Assembly (NCBI GenBank): GCA_021796835.1
Contig: JAKABO010000011.1
Coordinates: forward strand, 18,166-82,165
DNA length: 64,000 nt
From: Pseudomonadota bacterium
GTDB taxonomy: Bacteria > Pseudomonadota > Gammaproteobacteria > Burkholderiales > Ferrovaceae
Reading direction: 5' to 3'
How positions within the stretch are numbered: position 1 is the first letter of the stretch; each line of letters starts with the position of its first letter. Below, piece after piece: positions 7,645 through 15,637 of this stretch. Under the pieces are notes generated by a model that made no database searches, had not been told where the DNA came from, and saw only the letters and a program-made list of their open reading frames with translations. The position numbers were made by a program, and so were the translations under genes.

Positions 7645-8703
7645 GTGGCACTTTCCCCTAAAATACCGTCCACTCCGGAAGAACGGCTCAAACGTAAAAA
7701 AATCCTGTCCGCCACCCTGGTGACCTGTATTGGTATCGTCATGATCGGCAGTTCGTTGCATGTCATCAAGTTGGGGCAAGGGCGCATGGAGGATATGCGT
7801 CATCTGGTGTCCTACAACATCAAGGACTCCGACAGCCATATTCGTGCAGCGGGTGAGGACATTCAGTTACATGCGCAGCACGAGAGTGGACAGGTCAAGG
7901 GCAGTTATACGGTGGAAGAGGCCGACCGCCTGTTGAATCGCGAGCAATGGGAAAATCTGAACACGATGGTGACCATTCCGGCGGGACCTTTTTTGATGGG
8001 GACCAATCTTGATCGTGGCGATCCACCCGACAAGCCGGAACATAAGGTGGATCTTCCGGCTTACGCCATCGATAAATATCCTGTCACCAACGCGCAATAT
8101 GCCCGTTTTGTGGCGGCCACCGGACATCGTCCTCCGCTCAACTGGAAGGATGGGCGGATTCCGCCGGGGGCGGCGCTGCTGCCCGTGACCCTGGTGACCT
8201 GGTACGACGCCAATGCCTATGCCAAATGGGCCCATAAGCGACTGCCCACGGAAGCCGAGTTTGAAAAGGCCGGGCGAGGTACGGATGGGCGCCGTTGGCC
8301 CTGGGGGAATACCATGGATCCGACCAGATTGAACACTTATTACAACCGCAATTCCCCGTCGCCTGTGACCGATTATCCCCAGGGGGCCAGTTCTTACGGG
8401 GTTTTTGATTTGTCCGGTAACGTGGACGAATGGACAAGCAGCGATTTTGCACCTTATCCCGGATCCATTGCACCGACCATCGTGTTCCAGGGCAAGGTGG
8501 CGGTCCAGGAATCTTCCCAGGATCGTAACCTGGGGATTTCCGATCAAAAACTGATCAAGCGCAGTTACAAGGTGCTTCGTGGGGGGTCCTGGAAAAGCGA
8601 TCCCTTTTCCACCTCTCTTTTTCACCGCGATAATGCTTTTGCCAACATGACTTCCGATTTCTATGGATTTCGCTGTGCCAGTTCCCTTCCTTCCTCTCAC
8701 TGA
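7645..8703 (+). CDS. Membrane-anchored FGE/SUMF1-fold protein without the catalytic Cys pair
   Basis: GTG start with AAGGAG 6 nt upstream. 352 residues: an N-terminal signal-anchor helix (about 20-38), a linker, then a formylglycine-generating-enzyme (SUMF1/PvdO) domain from about residue 108. Typical blocks are I-P-A-G-P-F-L-M-G-T, P-V-T-N-A-Q-Y, L-P-T-E-A-E-F-E-K-A, the D-L-S-G-N-V-D-E-W block and V-L-R-G-G-S-W near the end. In true FGE two Cys lie after the RGGSW block and bind copper; here that stretch has none. It is therefore unlikely to make formylglycine. A periplasmic structural or assembly role for the oxidase is plausible, as a second FGE-fold gene is in the same cluster. Confidence 0.8.
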   Translation: MALSPKIPSTPEERLKRKKILSATLVTCIGIVMIGSSLHVIKLGQGRMEDMRHLVSYNIKDSDSHIRAAGEDIQLHAQHESGQVKGSYTVEEADRLLNREQWENLNTMVTIPAGPFLMGTNLDRGDPPDKPEHKVDLPAYAIDKYPVTNAQYARFVAATGHRPPLNWKDGRIPPGAALLPVTLVTWYDANAYAKWAHKRLPTEAEFEKAGRGTDGRRWPWGNTMDPTRLNTYYNRNSPSPVTDYPQGASSYGVFDLSGNVDEWTSSDFAPYPGSIAPTIVFQGKVAVQESSQDRNLGISDQKLIKRSYKVLRGGSWKSDPFSTSLFHRDNAFANMTSDFYGFRCASSLPSSH

Positions 8704-8713
8704 GTATTGACCC

Positions 8714-8956
8714 ATGTTGCGTCAACTTCGTATTCCAGCCTTGCTGGCGCAGTGCCTATGGATTTCCAGCGCCCATGCCGTGGACAGTTATCGTTACTTG
8801 CATGTGACCGTGGATACCCCCTGGAACATTTTTCTCTTCCTGCTGATAGGTATATTCGCCCCGTTCATCCTGATGGGCGTGCTGGCCTGGTATTTTTCCT
8901 TCAAAAAGAAACCGGCGCCGCCCCATCCGCCCGCTTCTCCAGAGGATCATCCATGA
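8714..8956 (+). CDS. Small exported membrane protein, 80 residues
   Basis: N-terminal signal-like segment ending in S-S-A-H-A, a short periplasmic part, one transmembrane helix (about residues 38-62) and a Pro-rich cytoplasmic tail. Topology is reminiscent of the periplasmic mouth of a subunit II-like protein but there is no CuA motif. No family recognised. It overlaps the next gene by 4 nt. Confidence 0.6.
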   Translation: MLRQLRIPALLAQCLWISSAHAVDSYRYLHVTVDTPWNIFLFLLIGIFAPFILMGVLAWYFSFKKKPAPPHPPASPEDHP

Positions 8957-9345
8957 ACTTTCCTGGTCTTTTGGGATATCGTTGGACGGGACATCTATTG
9001 GCCGGGGTGATGCTCATCCTGGGACTGGCGTTCTTTCGACCGGCACTGGCCGCGTCGGATGCCCCGCAAAACCCCAATGCCGTCCAGATGATGGAGGCAT
9101 TTCAGAAACAGCAAGGGGACAAGGACGATGGGGTGACGCCGGTGGATGACCACAAGAAAAAAATCATCATGTTCATCATGGGGGTCCCGCTCATCCTGAT
9201 GGTTCTGGTGACGGGGGTTCTGGGCATCGGCATGGGCATCTATGGCAAACCCTGGTTCGTTCCCCACATGATCATGGCGGGATTGACCATGACCCTGGCC
9301 CTGGTCCACGCCATCGTGGGGGTGGCCTGGTTCTTTCCCTTTTGA
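8953..9345 (+). CDS. Exported two-helix membrane protein, 130 residues
   Basis: The start overlaps the previous stop (ATGA). An N-terminal signal segment ends in A-L-A-A, a charged linker rich in Asp/Lys follows, then two closely spaced helices (about 73-95 and 103-127) with G-V-L-G-I-G-M-G and an H-rich turn. No family recognised. It sits inside the overlapping run of respiratory accessory genes. Confidence 0.6.
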   Translation: MNFPGLLGYRWTGHLLAGVMLILGLAFFRPALAASDAPQNPNAVQMMEAFQKQQGDKDDGVTPVDDHKKKIIMFIMGVPLILMVLVTGVLGIGMGIYGKPWFVPHMIMAGLTMTLALVHAIVGVAWFFPF

Positions 9346-11966
9346 ACACCTTCCTGATTCCGGCCCTGTACGGTTTGTCGGGCCTGGTGGGACTGGCCTA
9401 TGAAGTTCTGTGGGTCCGCATGGTGACCCTCCAGTTTGGTCTGAGTGTCTTTGGCGTGGTCATTACGGTGGCCGCATTCATGGCGGGACTGGGGTTGGGC
9501 GCCTTGGCATTGTCCGGCCGCATCGTTCGACGCCCTTTGTGCCTGCTCGCCCTCCTGGAGGCGAGCGTGGCCCTCTTCTCCGCCCTTTTGCCTTTCTTGG
9601 CCCCCCTTGAAGAACATGCGCTTTGGGCGGGGTTTTCTCATCAAGGTGCGCTGGGTTGGCATTTGGGACTGGCCCTGATCTCTTTTCTCCTGCTGACCCT
9701 GCCCGCCGTGGCCCTGGGGGCCGGTTTTCCTCTGGTCCTGTCGCTCGGCCAACAGGTCTCCGGACGCCTGGGACTGCTGTACGGGGTCAATACGCTGGGC
9801 GCCGTGCTGGGCGCCTTGCTTCCCCTGGTTCTGCTGCCGATGTTTGGCTGGGTCCAGGCGTTGCGTGGAATCGCTCTGCTGGGTGCTTTGCTGGGAGTCG
9901 GGTGGTGGGTGCTGGATCGTCTCGAAGGGGGCTCCTCTGCGTTCGTTCAGGACCGGGGGGCGTGGGTGACCACGGATCGATCCGAAAGAACCGGTTCGAT
10001 GCTTCTGTTTTTTTATGGAATCCTGGGGATGGCCAGCCTTTCCCTGGAAGTGGCCTGGACCCGGCTCTTCGGACTGTTGTTTCTGCGTACCGAGTATGTT
10101 CTGGCCTTGATTCTGGCTTCCTTTCTGGTGGGAATCGGGTTGGGCAGCCTGGTGGCGACCCGCTGGCATTCCACGCTCCGACGATTCAGGGCGGCATTTC
10201 CATGGCTGGCGGCTGGCGGTGTCCTGGCAGGACTGGCCGTGTTGCCCATAGTGGCGGGGTGGGTCGAACATCCGCTGGGTCAGACCCTGACGCAGGCGCT
10301 TCTGCTGCAGGGGCTGATCCTGACCGTGCTCACTTTTCCGGTGACTTTCGTCCTGGGGTTATGGCTTCCTCTTCTGAGCGAAGAGCAGGGCAGTCTTCGG
10401 ACCGGGGTGGAACTGTACGGAGCCAATTCGTTGGGAGGCGCCTTGGGCGCGTTGCTGACGGGTTTTGTCTGGATCCCCTGGCTGGGAACCACCGGAACCC
10501 TGGTCTGGAGTGCGCTGCTGATTCTGGGCGCCAGTCTGACCTGGACCCGTCCCTGGACGTTGCTGCAAGGGGGGATGATGGTGGGTTTTGTGGGGTTGGG
10601 GGCGGGACTCTGGGCCTTTCCGCCGGCACAGAAATTACTGCCGGAAACGCTGGCTGGAAGTCGGGATATCTATCGTTATGAAGATGCCGTGGCCATGACC
10701 CAAGTGGTGGAACAACCCGATGGGCAGCGGATCCTCCTCACTGACCTGCAACGTCACGATGCCTCCTCGGACCCCACCGCGGCTTTCGTGCAACGAAATC
10801 AGGGACGTCTGGCCCTGTTGCTGCAGGGCCATCCCCAACGGGTGCTGTTTTTGGGACTGGGTACCGGGTTGTCCCTGGCTGGAAGTTCGGCATATCCCGG
10901 CGTGCGGCGGGTCGCTGTGGAATTGTCGCAGGGGTCCATCGAAGCGGCACGCCGTTACTTTGCGCCCGTGGATGGTCCGATCCTGAGCGAAACCGAACTG
11001 ATTCAGGATGATGCCCGGCATTTCATGAATTCCACGGAAGTCCATTATGATGTCATTGTGGGCGATCTCTACCATCCTGACCTGGCTGGCGTGGGCGCTT
11101 TGCTCTCCCTGGAACAGTTTGCGCGGGTACGGAATCATTTGTCGGCCCATGGGGTGTTCGTTCAATGGTTGGCCTTGAACCAATTCGATCCTGCCGCTCT
11201 CCAGGTGGAGTTGAGAACCTTCCGGCGCGTATTTCCCGATGCCTGCCTGTTTCTGGATGGGATGCATCTGGCGTTGGTGGGGTTTCGTCAACCCTGGGCG
11301 GGTTGGCCCACGGTGGTGGCAGGTCAGGATCGCCTCAGCCCGGATCAACGGTTTGAAGCCACGGGCGGCGAGGGGGTGATGACCTGGATGGGGCGCTACT
11401 GGGGTAAAATTCCCGATACGCCGGGTCCCGTCCAGAAAGAGTGGGCACCGGTGATCGATTTTTCCCTGCCCCGACTGAAATATAGCGGTGGCACCCTGGA
11501 TGTGATGTTGGCGACCCTGTGGCATCAACGGCCTTCCCTGGAGCAGGCGGCACGGGATCTGAATCTGCCCGAACGCCAGAATCCGGAATTTGCTGCCGCC
11601 TGGCATGCCACCCAATATCTGGTACAAAGTTGGCAGGATCGCATGACGGGGCGCGACGGTGAAGCCGAACGTCTGGTTCGCCTGGCGTTCGAGGCCAATC
11701 CGCGGGATCGCTGGGTGGGTTATGCGCTGGCCGATGAGGTTCTGGCCCAACTGGCCCGTGCACCGCTGCCCGATGCCCAGAAGGAAACGGTGCTCAACAA
11801 ACTGGCGCTTCGTTTTCCCTGGCATGTGGAGGTGCAAAGAGCGCTTTGGAAAATACAAAGGGAGCGCCATGAATACGCAGAAGCCGAAAAGACCCGTCTG
11901 AACCTGTTGCAGGAAGCGCCCCTTGACCGGGAAGCCGGAATGGCGAAGAATGAAAGTTTTCAGTAA
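9342..11966 (+). CDS. Membrane protein fused to a spermidine synthase-like domain
   Basis: TTG start overlapping the preceding stop by 4 nt. 874 residues: about fourteen hydrophobic helices over residues 1-430, then a SAM-binding spermidine-synthase-like fold with glycine loop L-G-L-G-T-G near residue 505, V-A-V-E-L-S, and D-D-A-R and V-G-D-L-Y-H-P, and a TPR-like helical tail of about 130 residues. Proteins with this fusion are annotated as fused MFS/spermidine synthase; several lack polyamine activity and the substrate is unknown. Lying between oxidase accessory genes and ccoG, it may modify or move something needed for the oxidase, but this is only a context argument. Confidence 0.8.
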   Translation: MNTFLIPALYGLSGLVGLAYEVLWVRMVTLQFGLSVFGVVITVAAFMAGLGLGALALSGRIVRRPLCLLALLEASVALFSALLPFLAPLEEHALWAGFSHQGALGWHLGLALISFLLLTLPAVALGAGFPLVLSLGQQVSGRLGLLYGVNTLGAVLGALLPLVLLPMFGWVQALRGIALLGALLGVGWWVLDRLEGGSSAFVQDRGAWVTTDRSERTGSMLLFFYGILGMASLSLEVAWTRLFGLLFLRTEYVLALILASFLVGIGLGSLVATRWHSTLRRFRAAFPWLAAGGVLAGLAVLPIVAGWVEHPLGQTLTQALLLQGLILTVLTFPVTFVLGLWLPLLSEEQGSLRTGVELYGANSLGGALGALLTGFVWIPWLGTTGTLVWSALLILGASLTWTRPWTLLQGGMMVGFVGLGAGLWAFPPAQKLLPETLAGSRDIYRYEDAVAMTQVVEQPDGQRILLTDLQRHDASSDPTAAFVQRNQGRLALLLQGHPQRVLFLGLGTGLSLAGSSAYPGVRRVAVELSQGSIEAARRYFAPVDGPILSETELIQDDARHFMNSTEVHYDVIVGDLYHPDLAGVGALLSLEQFARVRNHLSAHGVFVQWLALNQFDPAALQVELRTFRRVFPDACLFLDGMHLALVGFRQPWAGWPTVVAGQDRLSPDQRFEATGGEGVMTWMGRYWGKIPDTPGPVQKEWAPVIDFSLPRLKYSGGTLDVMLATLWHQRPSLEQAARDLNLPERQNPEFAAAWHATQYLVQSWQDRMTGRDGEAERLVRLAFEANPRDRWVGYALADEVLAQLARAPLPDAQKETVLNKLALRFPWHVEVQRALWKIQRERHEYAEAEKTRLNLLQEAPLDREAGMAKNESFQ

Positions 11967-11989
11967 ATTTTAGGGAGGCACAGGGCTAA

Positions 11990-13285
11990 ATGAATGGGGC
12001 ATTGGCACAGGTCTCGCGTTTTCATCTGCACCGTCGCATGGTCCAGGGAACTACCCTCCTGTTGGTCATTCTGGTGCCGGCCCTGGGGCTGTTTCGCATC
12101 GATCCGCGCGCCGGTGCCCTGGTCGTGCTGGATCGTCAGATCTGGTTCGCCGACTTCTTTCTGATCGCCGGACTGTGGATCATCCTGCTCAGTCTCCTGG
12201 TGATGCTCTATTCCACGGCGGGCACCGTATTTTGCGGGTGGGTATGTCCGCAGAACATTTTTTCCGAATGGGCCAATTACATGACCCATCGGCTGTTGGG
12301 CAAACGGGCCGAAGTCAGTCTGGACGGCCAGGCGCCGGTCATCGCCCCGGCCAAGAATCGGGTGTGGAACTGGGTGTTGCTGGGCCTCTCCTTCCTGCTG
12401 GCGTCCATGTTCCTGGGCGTGATTCCCCTGTTCTATTTTTATGACCCTTCCACGATCCTGGCTTTTCTTCTCTGGCGGTCGGACCCTGCGCTGGCCAGTT
12501 CCCTGCATTGGATTTATGCGGTTTTTGTTTTGATCATTCTGGTGGATATTGCGGTGATCCGCCACTTCTGGTGCCGTTTTGCCTGCGTGTACCGGGTTTG
12601 GCAGCACAGTTTCCGGACCCGTGAAACCCTTCATGTGCGTTATGACGCCAGCCGTGCCAGTGCCTGCGAGAAATGTAACTATTGTGTGACCTCCTGCTTC
12701 ATCGAGATCGATCCGCGCAAGACGGACGTCTATGACAGTTGCATCAATTGCGGCGAGTGTATCGATGCCTGTAACCGCCTTCAGGCGAAGAAAGGGAATC
12801 CGGGATTGCTGAGTTTTGAATTCGGCGAACATAAAACCAAACGGGAGGCGCGGATTCACTTTCGCAACAACGCGGTCGGCCTGACTTCGCGCACCAGTTG
12901 GATGGCTGTCGTCATGATCCTGGGGCTGAGTTTTTTTGCCTGGGGATTGTGGACCTGGGAACCTCTTCATCTGGCCGCATACCGGGCCGAGGTGCAGGAT
13001 GCTGCGAACGATCTGGATTACCGCATCGAAATCGCCAATAAACGTTACCGTCCTGAAACGGTGGAATTGTCGGTGCAGGGGTTGAAGCCGGGCGAGTATC
13101 ATTTGTCCCGGACGCAACTGACGATTCCTGCGGCAGGGCGGCTGTCCGCGATCTTGTCCATCTCGCCGGCCCTGCCCCATGGCGTGCATTCCTTCAGAAT
13201 TCTGGCCCGTGCCGTTCAGGAGAATTGGACCGACCAGTTTGCCATCCAGCATTTTTCAGAAGCCCCCAAAGGGAGGACTCCATGA
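11990..13285 (+). CDS. ccoG: Cytochrome c oxidase accessory protein CcoG/FixG
   Basis: 431 residues. Several transmembrane helices flank C-G-W-V-C-P-Q-N (about residue 82), and two ferredoxin-type clusters follow: C226-E-K-C-N-Y-C and C-I-N-C-G-E-C-I-D-A-C near 248-258. After a last helix comes an Ig-like C-terminal domain (FixG_C) with P-E-T-V-E-L-S-V-Q-G. CcoG is a cupric reductase that supplies Cu(I) for CuB of cbb3 oxidases. GGGAGG lies upstream of the ATG. It overlaps the next gene by 4 nt. A second, truncated-type CcoG is at 33494-34693. Confidence 0.93.
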   Translation: MNGALAQVSRFHLHRRMVQGTTLLLVILVPALGLFRIDPRAGALVVLDRQIWFADFFLIAGLWIILLSLLVMLYSTAGTVFCGWVCPQNIFSEWANYMTHRLLGKRAEVSLDGQAPVIAPAKNRVWNWVLLGLSFLLASMFLGVIPLFYFYDPSTILAFLLWRSDPALASSLHWIYAVFVLIILVDIAVIRHFWCRFACVYRVWQHSFRTRETLHVRYDASRASACEKCNYCVTSCFIEIDPRKTDVYDSCINCGECIDACNRLQAKKGNPGLLSFEFGEHKTKREARIHFRNNAVGLTSRTSWMAVVMILGLSFFAWGLWTWEPLHLAAYRAEVQDAANDLDYRIEIANKRYRPETVELSVQGLKPGEYHLSRTQLTIPAAGRLSAILSISPALPHGVHSFRILARAVQENWTDQFAIQHFSEAPKGRTP

Positions 13286-13722
13286 ATCAAACCCGTGAAC
13301 CCGCGCCACCCCTGAGCGAGATTCAACCAGAATGGGGGCAACGAGACAAGGAACATTTCGGCTATGCGTCCGATGAGGAACGAAAGGCCAAGCGAGGATT
13401 GGAGGACTGGGAGTTGTTGGAGAGTGTTCCTTTATCCCAGAAACCCGTGCCGTACTGGTTTTTTGCCGTGATCGTGGTGGTTTTGCTGGTGGCGGTCGGG
13501 CTCGCCTTTCCTTTTTGGGGAACGCGTTCCGGACACCAGAAGCACTGGTTGGACTGGGGGTTTTTATTGGCGCTGGTATACATCGCGGGCGCTGGAACCT
13601 TTGTGTACTTCATGGTCCGGATGTACGGGGCTGCCCATCCCGGGCCATCGGAGGCGGTTTCTCAGAACGGAAAGGATCCTGCCGAAACCCAACCTCAAAA
13701 AACCACCGATGAAGTACGTTGA
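13282..13722 (+). CDS. Second haem-free CcoP-like two-helix protein
   Basis: 146 residues from the ATG that overlaps the ccoG stop. An acidic N terminus is followed by K-P-V-P, a helix and F-P-F-W-G-T-R, strikingly like N-P-V-P and F-P-L-W-G-Q-R of the CcoP-like protein at 5113-5733. A second helix comes soon after and the tail is hydrophilic. No CXXCH. It is probably a paralogue lacking the long periplasmic insertion. It overlaps the lipoprotein gene behind it by 14 nt. Confidence 0.65.
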   Translation: MNQTREPAPPLSEIQPEWGQRDKEHFGYASDEERKAKRGLEDWELLESVPLSQKPVPYWFFAVIVVVLLVAVGLAFPFWGTRSGHQKHWLDWGFLLALVYIAGAGTFVYFMVRMYGAAHPGPSEAVSQNGKDPAETQPQKTTDEVR

Positions 13723-14110
13723 TTGGTGTCTGATTGGCGTGAGCGCCGTGCTGCTCCTGTCTGCCTGCGGAAAAACGGAACCATCCCTGCCGGATACGAC
13801 GTCTCAAACCTGGAATGAGTGGACCGTGCGCGTGGAATCCCGTCCCAGCCCCCCTCGGGATGGAATGAATGAATTTCTGGTCATGGTCACCGGGGCCAAT
13901 GGTCGTCCCGGTTCCCGCTGCCTGGTGGATATCCGGACGGCCCAGGCCGATCCCTGGAAGCAGGCGATCCAGGATGGACGGGTAGGGGTGTATCGGCGGG
14001 CCGCGCTGGTCGAACCAGGGGAACGGCGCACGGTTCAGGTTCGTCTGAACTGCGCGGATGAGGCGCAGAAGGACAGCGTTCTGTTTTTCCCGCTTCACGT
14101 TCCCGACTAG
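13709..14110 (+). CDS. Small lipoprotein with YtkA/FixH-like domain
   Basis: 133 residues. Signal peptide with lipobox L-L-S-A-C gives a mature lipidated Cys. The rest is a compact beta-rich domain with G-M-N-E-F-L-V-M-V-T-G, resembling the YtkA/FixH fold found next to CcoG in other cbb3 clusters. That similarity is weak, so the FixH relation is a suggestion. Last gene of the rightward respiratory run; its stop codon lies in a stem-loop shared with the convergent gene. Confidence 0.6.
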   Translation: MKYVDWCLIGVSAVLLLSACGKTEPSLPDTTSQTWNEWTVRVESRPSPPRDGMNEFLVMVTGANGRPGSRCLVDIRTAQADPWKQAIQDGRVGVYRRAALVEPGERRTVQVRLNCADEAQKDSVLFFPLHVPD

Positions 14111-14129
14111 GGTTCCGGCAAACCTAGTC
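14105..14129. repeat. Inverted repeat spanning both stop codons of convergent genes
   Basis: GACTAGG (14105-14111) and CCTAGTC (14123-14129) form a 7-bp stem that includes the TAG stops of the lipoprotein and of the leftward half-oxidase gene. It could slow transcription in both directions; no long T-run is seen. Confidence 0.35.
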
Positions 14130-14648
14130 TTCGGCGCGGGTGCTTTCCACCGGACCCATCAGGGTCAGGACGATATTGGAGAAGTAGACCATGAACCCCA
14201 CCGCCATGCAGGTGCCGGCAACGGCCACGATAGGGCCGTAGAAATGGTGTGCATGGGTCATGGCCGCGCGGTCATGGAGCATCAGGTACCCCTCCCAGAT
14301 GCCAAAGACCATTTGGGTGGCATAAAACCCGTAGACGCCGAGGAACAACCACCAGAAGGAATGCTGAACCAGACGCTGGGAATAGATGCGTTTGCCGCTC
14401 AAACGCGGAAGCAGGTAATAGGTGGTGCCCATGGCCAGGGTGACCACGCCGCCCACCAGATTCATGTGGGCATGGGCCAGGGGGTCGATCATGTGTCCCG
14501 GACCGCCGTAGGGGCTCCCGATGGAATCGAGCCAGGCCCGGATGGGGGGGAACACCTGGAGCATTCCGTGCATGGCTCCGATGAAGAGGGAAGTGGCAGA
14601 AACGATGAAGAATTTGACTAAACGGCGAAGGTCTGAGAGCGAATGCAT
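14124..14648 (-). CDS. Half-length cbb3 subunit I-like protein (C-terminal half only)
   Basis: 174 residues with about five helices. The segment D-P-L-A-H-A-H-M-N-L-V-G-G and the following Y-L-L-P-R-L-S-G-K-R, I-Y-S and H-S-F-W-W-L align in order and spacing with W-I-V-A-H-A-H-L-A-L-L-G, K-R-K-L-Y-S and L-H-F-W-F-L of subunit I at 2640-4046. It therefore matches helices 9-12 including the H-x-H haem ligands, but lacks the part that carries the CuB ligands. No upstream coding remnant of the first half is present, so it is not simply a broken oxidase. The ATG is preferred over an upstream TTG. It may bind haem b or act in assembly; short subunit I-like proteins are known but uncharacterised. 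Confidence 0.75.
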   Translation of the reverse strand: MHSLSDLRRLVKFFIVSATSLFIGAMHGMLQVFPPIRAWLDSIGSPYGGPGHMIDPLAHAHMNLVGGVVTLAMGTTYYLLPRLSGKRIYSQRLVQHSFWWLFLGVYGFYATQMVFGIWEGYLMLHDRAAMTHAHHFYGPIVAVAGTCMAVGFMVYFSNIVLTLMGPVESTRAED

Positions 14649-14687
14649 GCGCCAACCTGTATAAATAGAGTCCGAAAAAGGGAGGCC

Positions 14688-14722
14688 TAAAAACAAAGCA
14701 CCCGGTGAGTAGACACCGGGTG
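14688..14722 (-). terminator. Rho-independent terminator behind the 42-aa gene
   Basis: Arms CACCCGGTG (14699-14707) and CACCGGGTG (14714-14722) pair; read leftward, the stem is followed by CTTTGTTTTT. It separates the SCO/42-aa transcription unit from the half-oxidase gene downstream. Confidence 0.8.
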
Positions 14723-14770
14723 TTTGAAGAATTTCCCTCCGGCCAGCAAGGACCCAGGGATCAATCCGGA

Positions 14771-14899
14771 TTATTTGCCTTTCTTTTGATCATTGGCCAG
14801 GATGTCGACGCCCAGGCCACCAAGGGACAGGGACACCAGAATACCGCCAACGAACAGGATCACGGGAATGATCATGTAACCTTTATCCATAATTTCCAT
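14771..14899 (-). CDS. 42-residue single-helix microprotein
   Basis: ATG with GGGGGGAGAG just upstream, 42 codons, TAA. The product has one helix (about residues 8-30) with V-G-G-I-L-V-S-L-S-L-G-G and a charged tail (N-D-Q-K-K-G-K). A strong terminator follows 48 nt later. No family recognised; the place between SCO and the half-oxidase gene suggests an oxidase-associated subunit. Confidence 0.6.
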   Translation of the reverse strand: MEIMDKGYMIIPVILFVGGILVSLSLGGLGVDILANDQKKGK

Positions 14900-14998
14900 A
14901 TTTCTCTCCCCCCGTTAAAATTTTAAGTGGACGACGTCAAGATCCAGCAGACATGACACTGGGATGGTAACAAAAGACTTGGGTTCTTGGCAAACATT

Positions 14999-15637
14999 TT
15001 ATTCGCTCGCCAGAATGGCCTGGGTATCGCGGAACAAACCGTCCGGGGTCTGAGGCATCTGAAAGGATGCCTGGAGGCGGCCTGCGGGGTTGAACAGGAA
15101 GATCGTGCTGCTGTGATCCACCGGATAGTTTCCCCGCCCATCCCGCTCCTGGTCATGCAGGACGGCATAAACCCCCAAACTCTGGGTGAAGGGCTTGAGT
15201 TGGGCAGCGGTGGCCTGGGCACCGATGAAAGAGGGGTCGAAGGCGGGGACATACTGCCCCAGAACGGACAGGGAATCGCGCCCGGGGTCCACGGAAACGA
15301 ATATGACCTGAGGTGCGGGGTGCCCTCCCTTTTTGAAGGATCGGGAGACCGAGGCCAACAGGGCCAGATCGGTGGGGCAGACATCAGGACAGTGGGTATA
15401 GCCGAAGAGCAGATAGGTCCAGCGTCCCGTCAGGGATTCCTGGGTCAGGATGCCCTGGGTGGAAGGCAGGGAGAAGGGGGGCAAGGAGGGCCCCCGAGCC
15501 AGCCACTGCGTCCGGTCCCCCAATCCCTGGGGCGGGGCGGGTTGGTGCCAGAAGAAGAACCCCAGCCCCCCCAACACGAGGAGTGCCGCGCCGAACAGAA
15601 AAATGACGGATGGAGAGGATCGGCTGCCTGTCCTCAT
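14999..15637 (-). CDS. SCO1/SenC copper chaperone
   Basis: 212 residues from the ATG overlapping the upstream FGE-fold stop. One N-terminal membrane anchor, then a thioredoxin-like fold with the copper motif C-P-D-V-C-P and the conserved distal His in V-D-H-S-S-T. SCO/SenC proteins deliver or reduce copper for haem-copper oxidases; in cbb3 systems SenC helps load CuB. Placement beside this oxidase cluster with ccoG fits. The 4-nt overlap with the FGE-fold gene implies co-translation. Confidence 0.9.
   Translation of the reverse strand: MRTGSRSSPSVIFLFGAALLVLGGLGFFFWHQPAPPQGLGDRTQWLARGPSLPPFSLPSTQGILTQESLTGRWTYLLFGYTHCPDVCPTDLALLASVSRSFKKGGHPAPQVIFVSVDPGRDSLSVLGQYVPAFDPSFIGAQATAAQLKPFTQSLGVYAVLHDQERDGRGNYPVDHSSTIFLFNPAGRLQASFQMPQTPDGLFRDTQAILASE

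Noticed and set aside
7645..8703. Annotation as active formylglycine-generating enzyme
   Set aside because: The two Cys required after the RGGSW block are absent and no sulfatase gene is nearby.
14705..14926. 73-codon plus-strand frame over the 42-aa gene
   Set aside because: The minus-strand 42-codon frame has a strong ribosome site, a membrane helix and a following terminator; the plus-strand frame has none.
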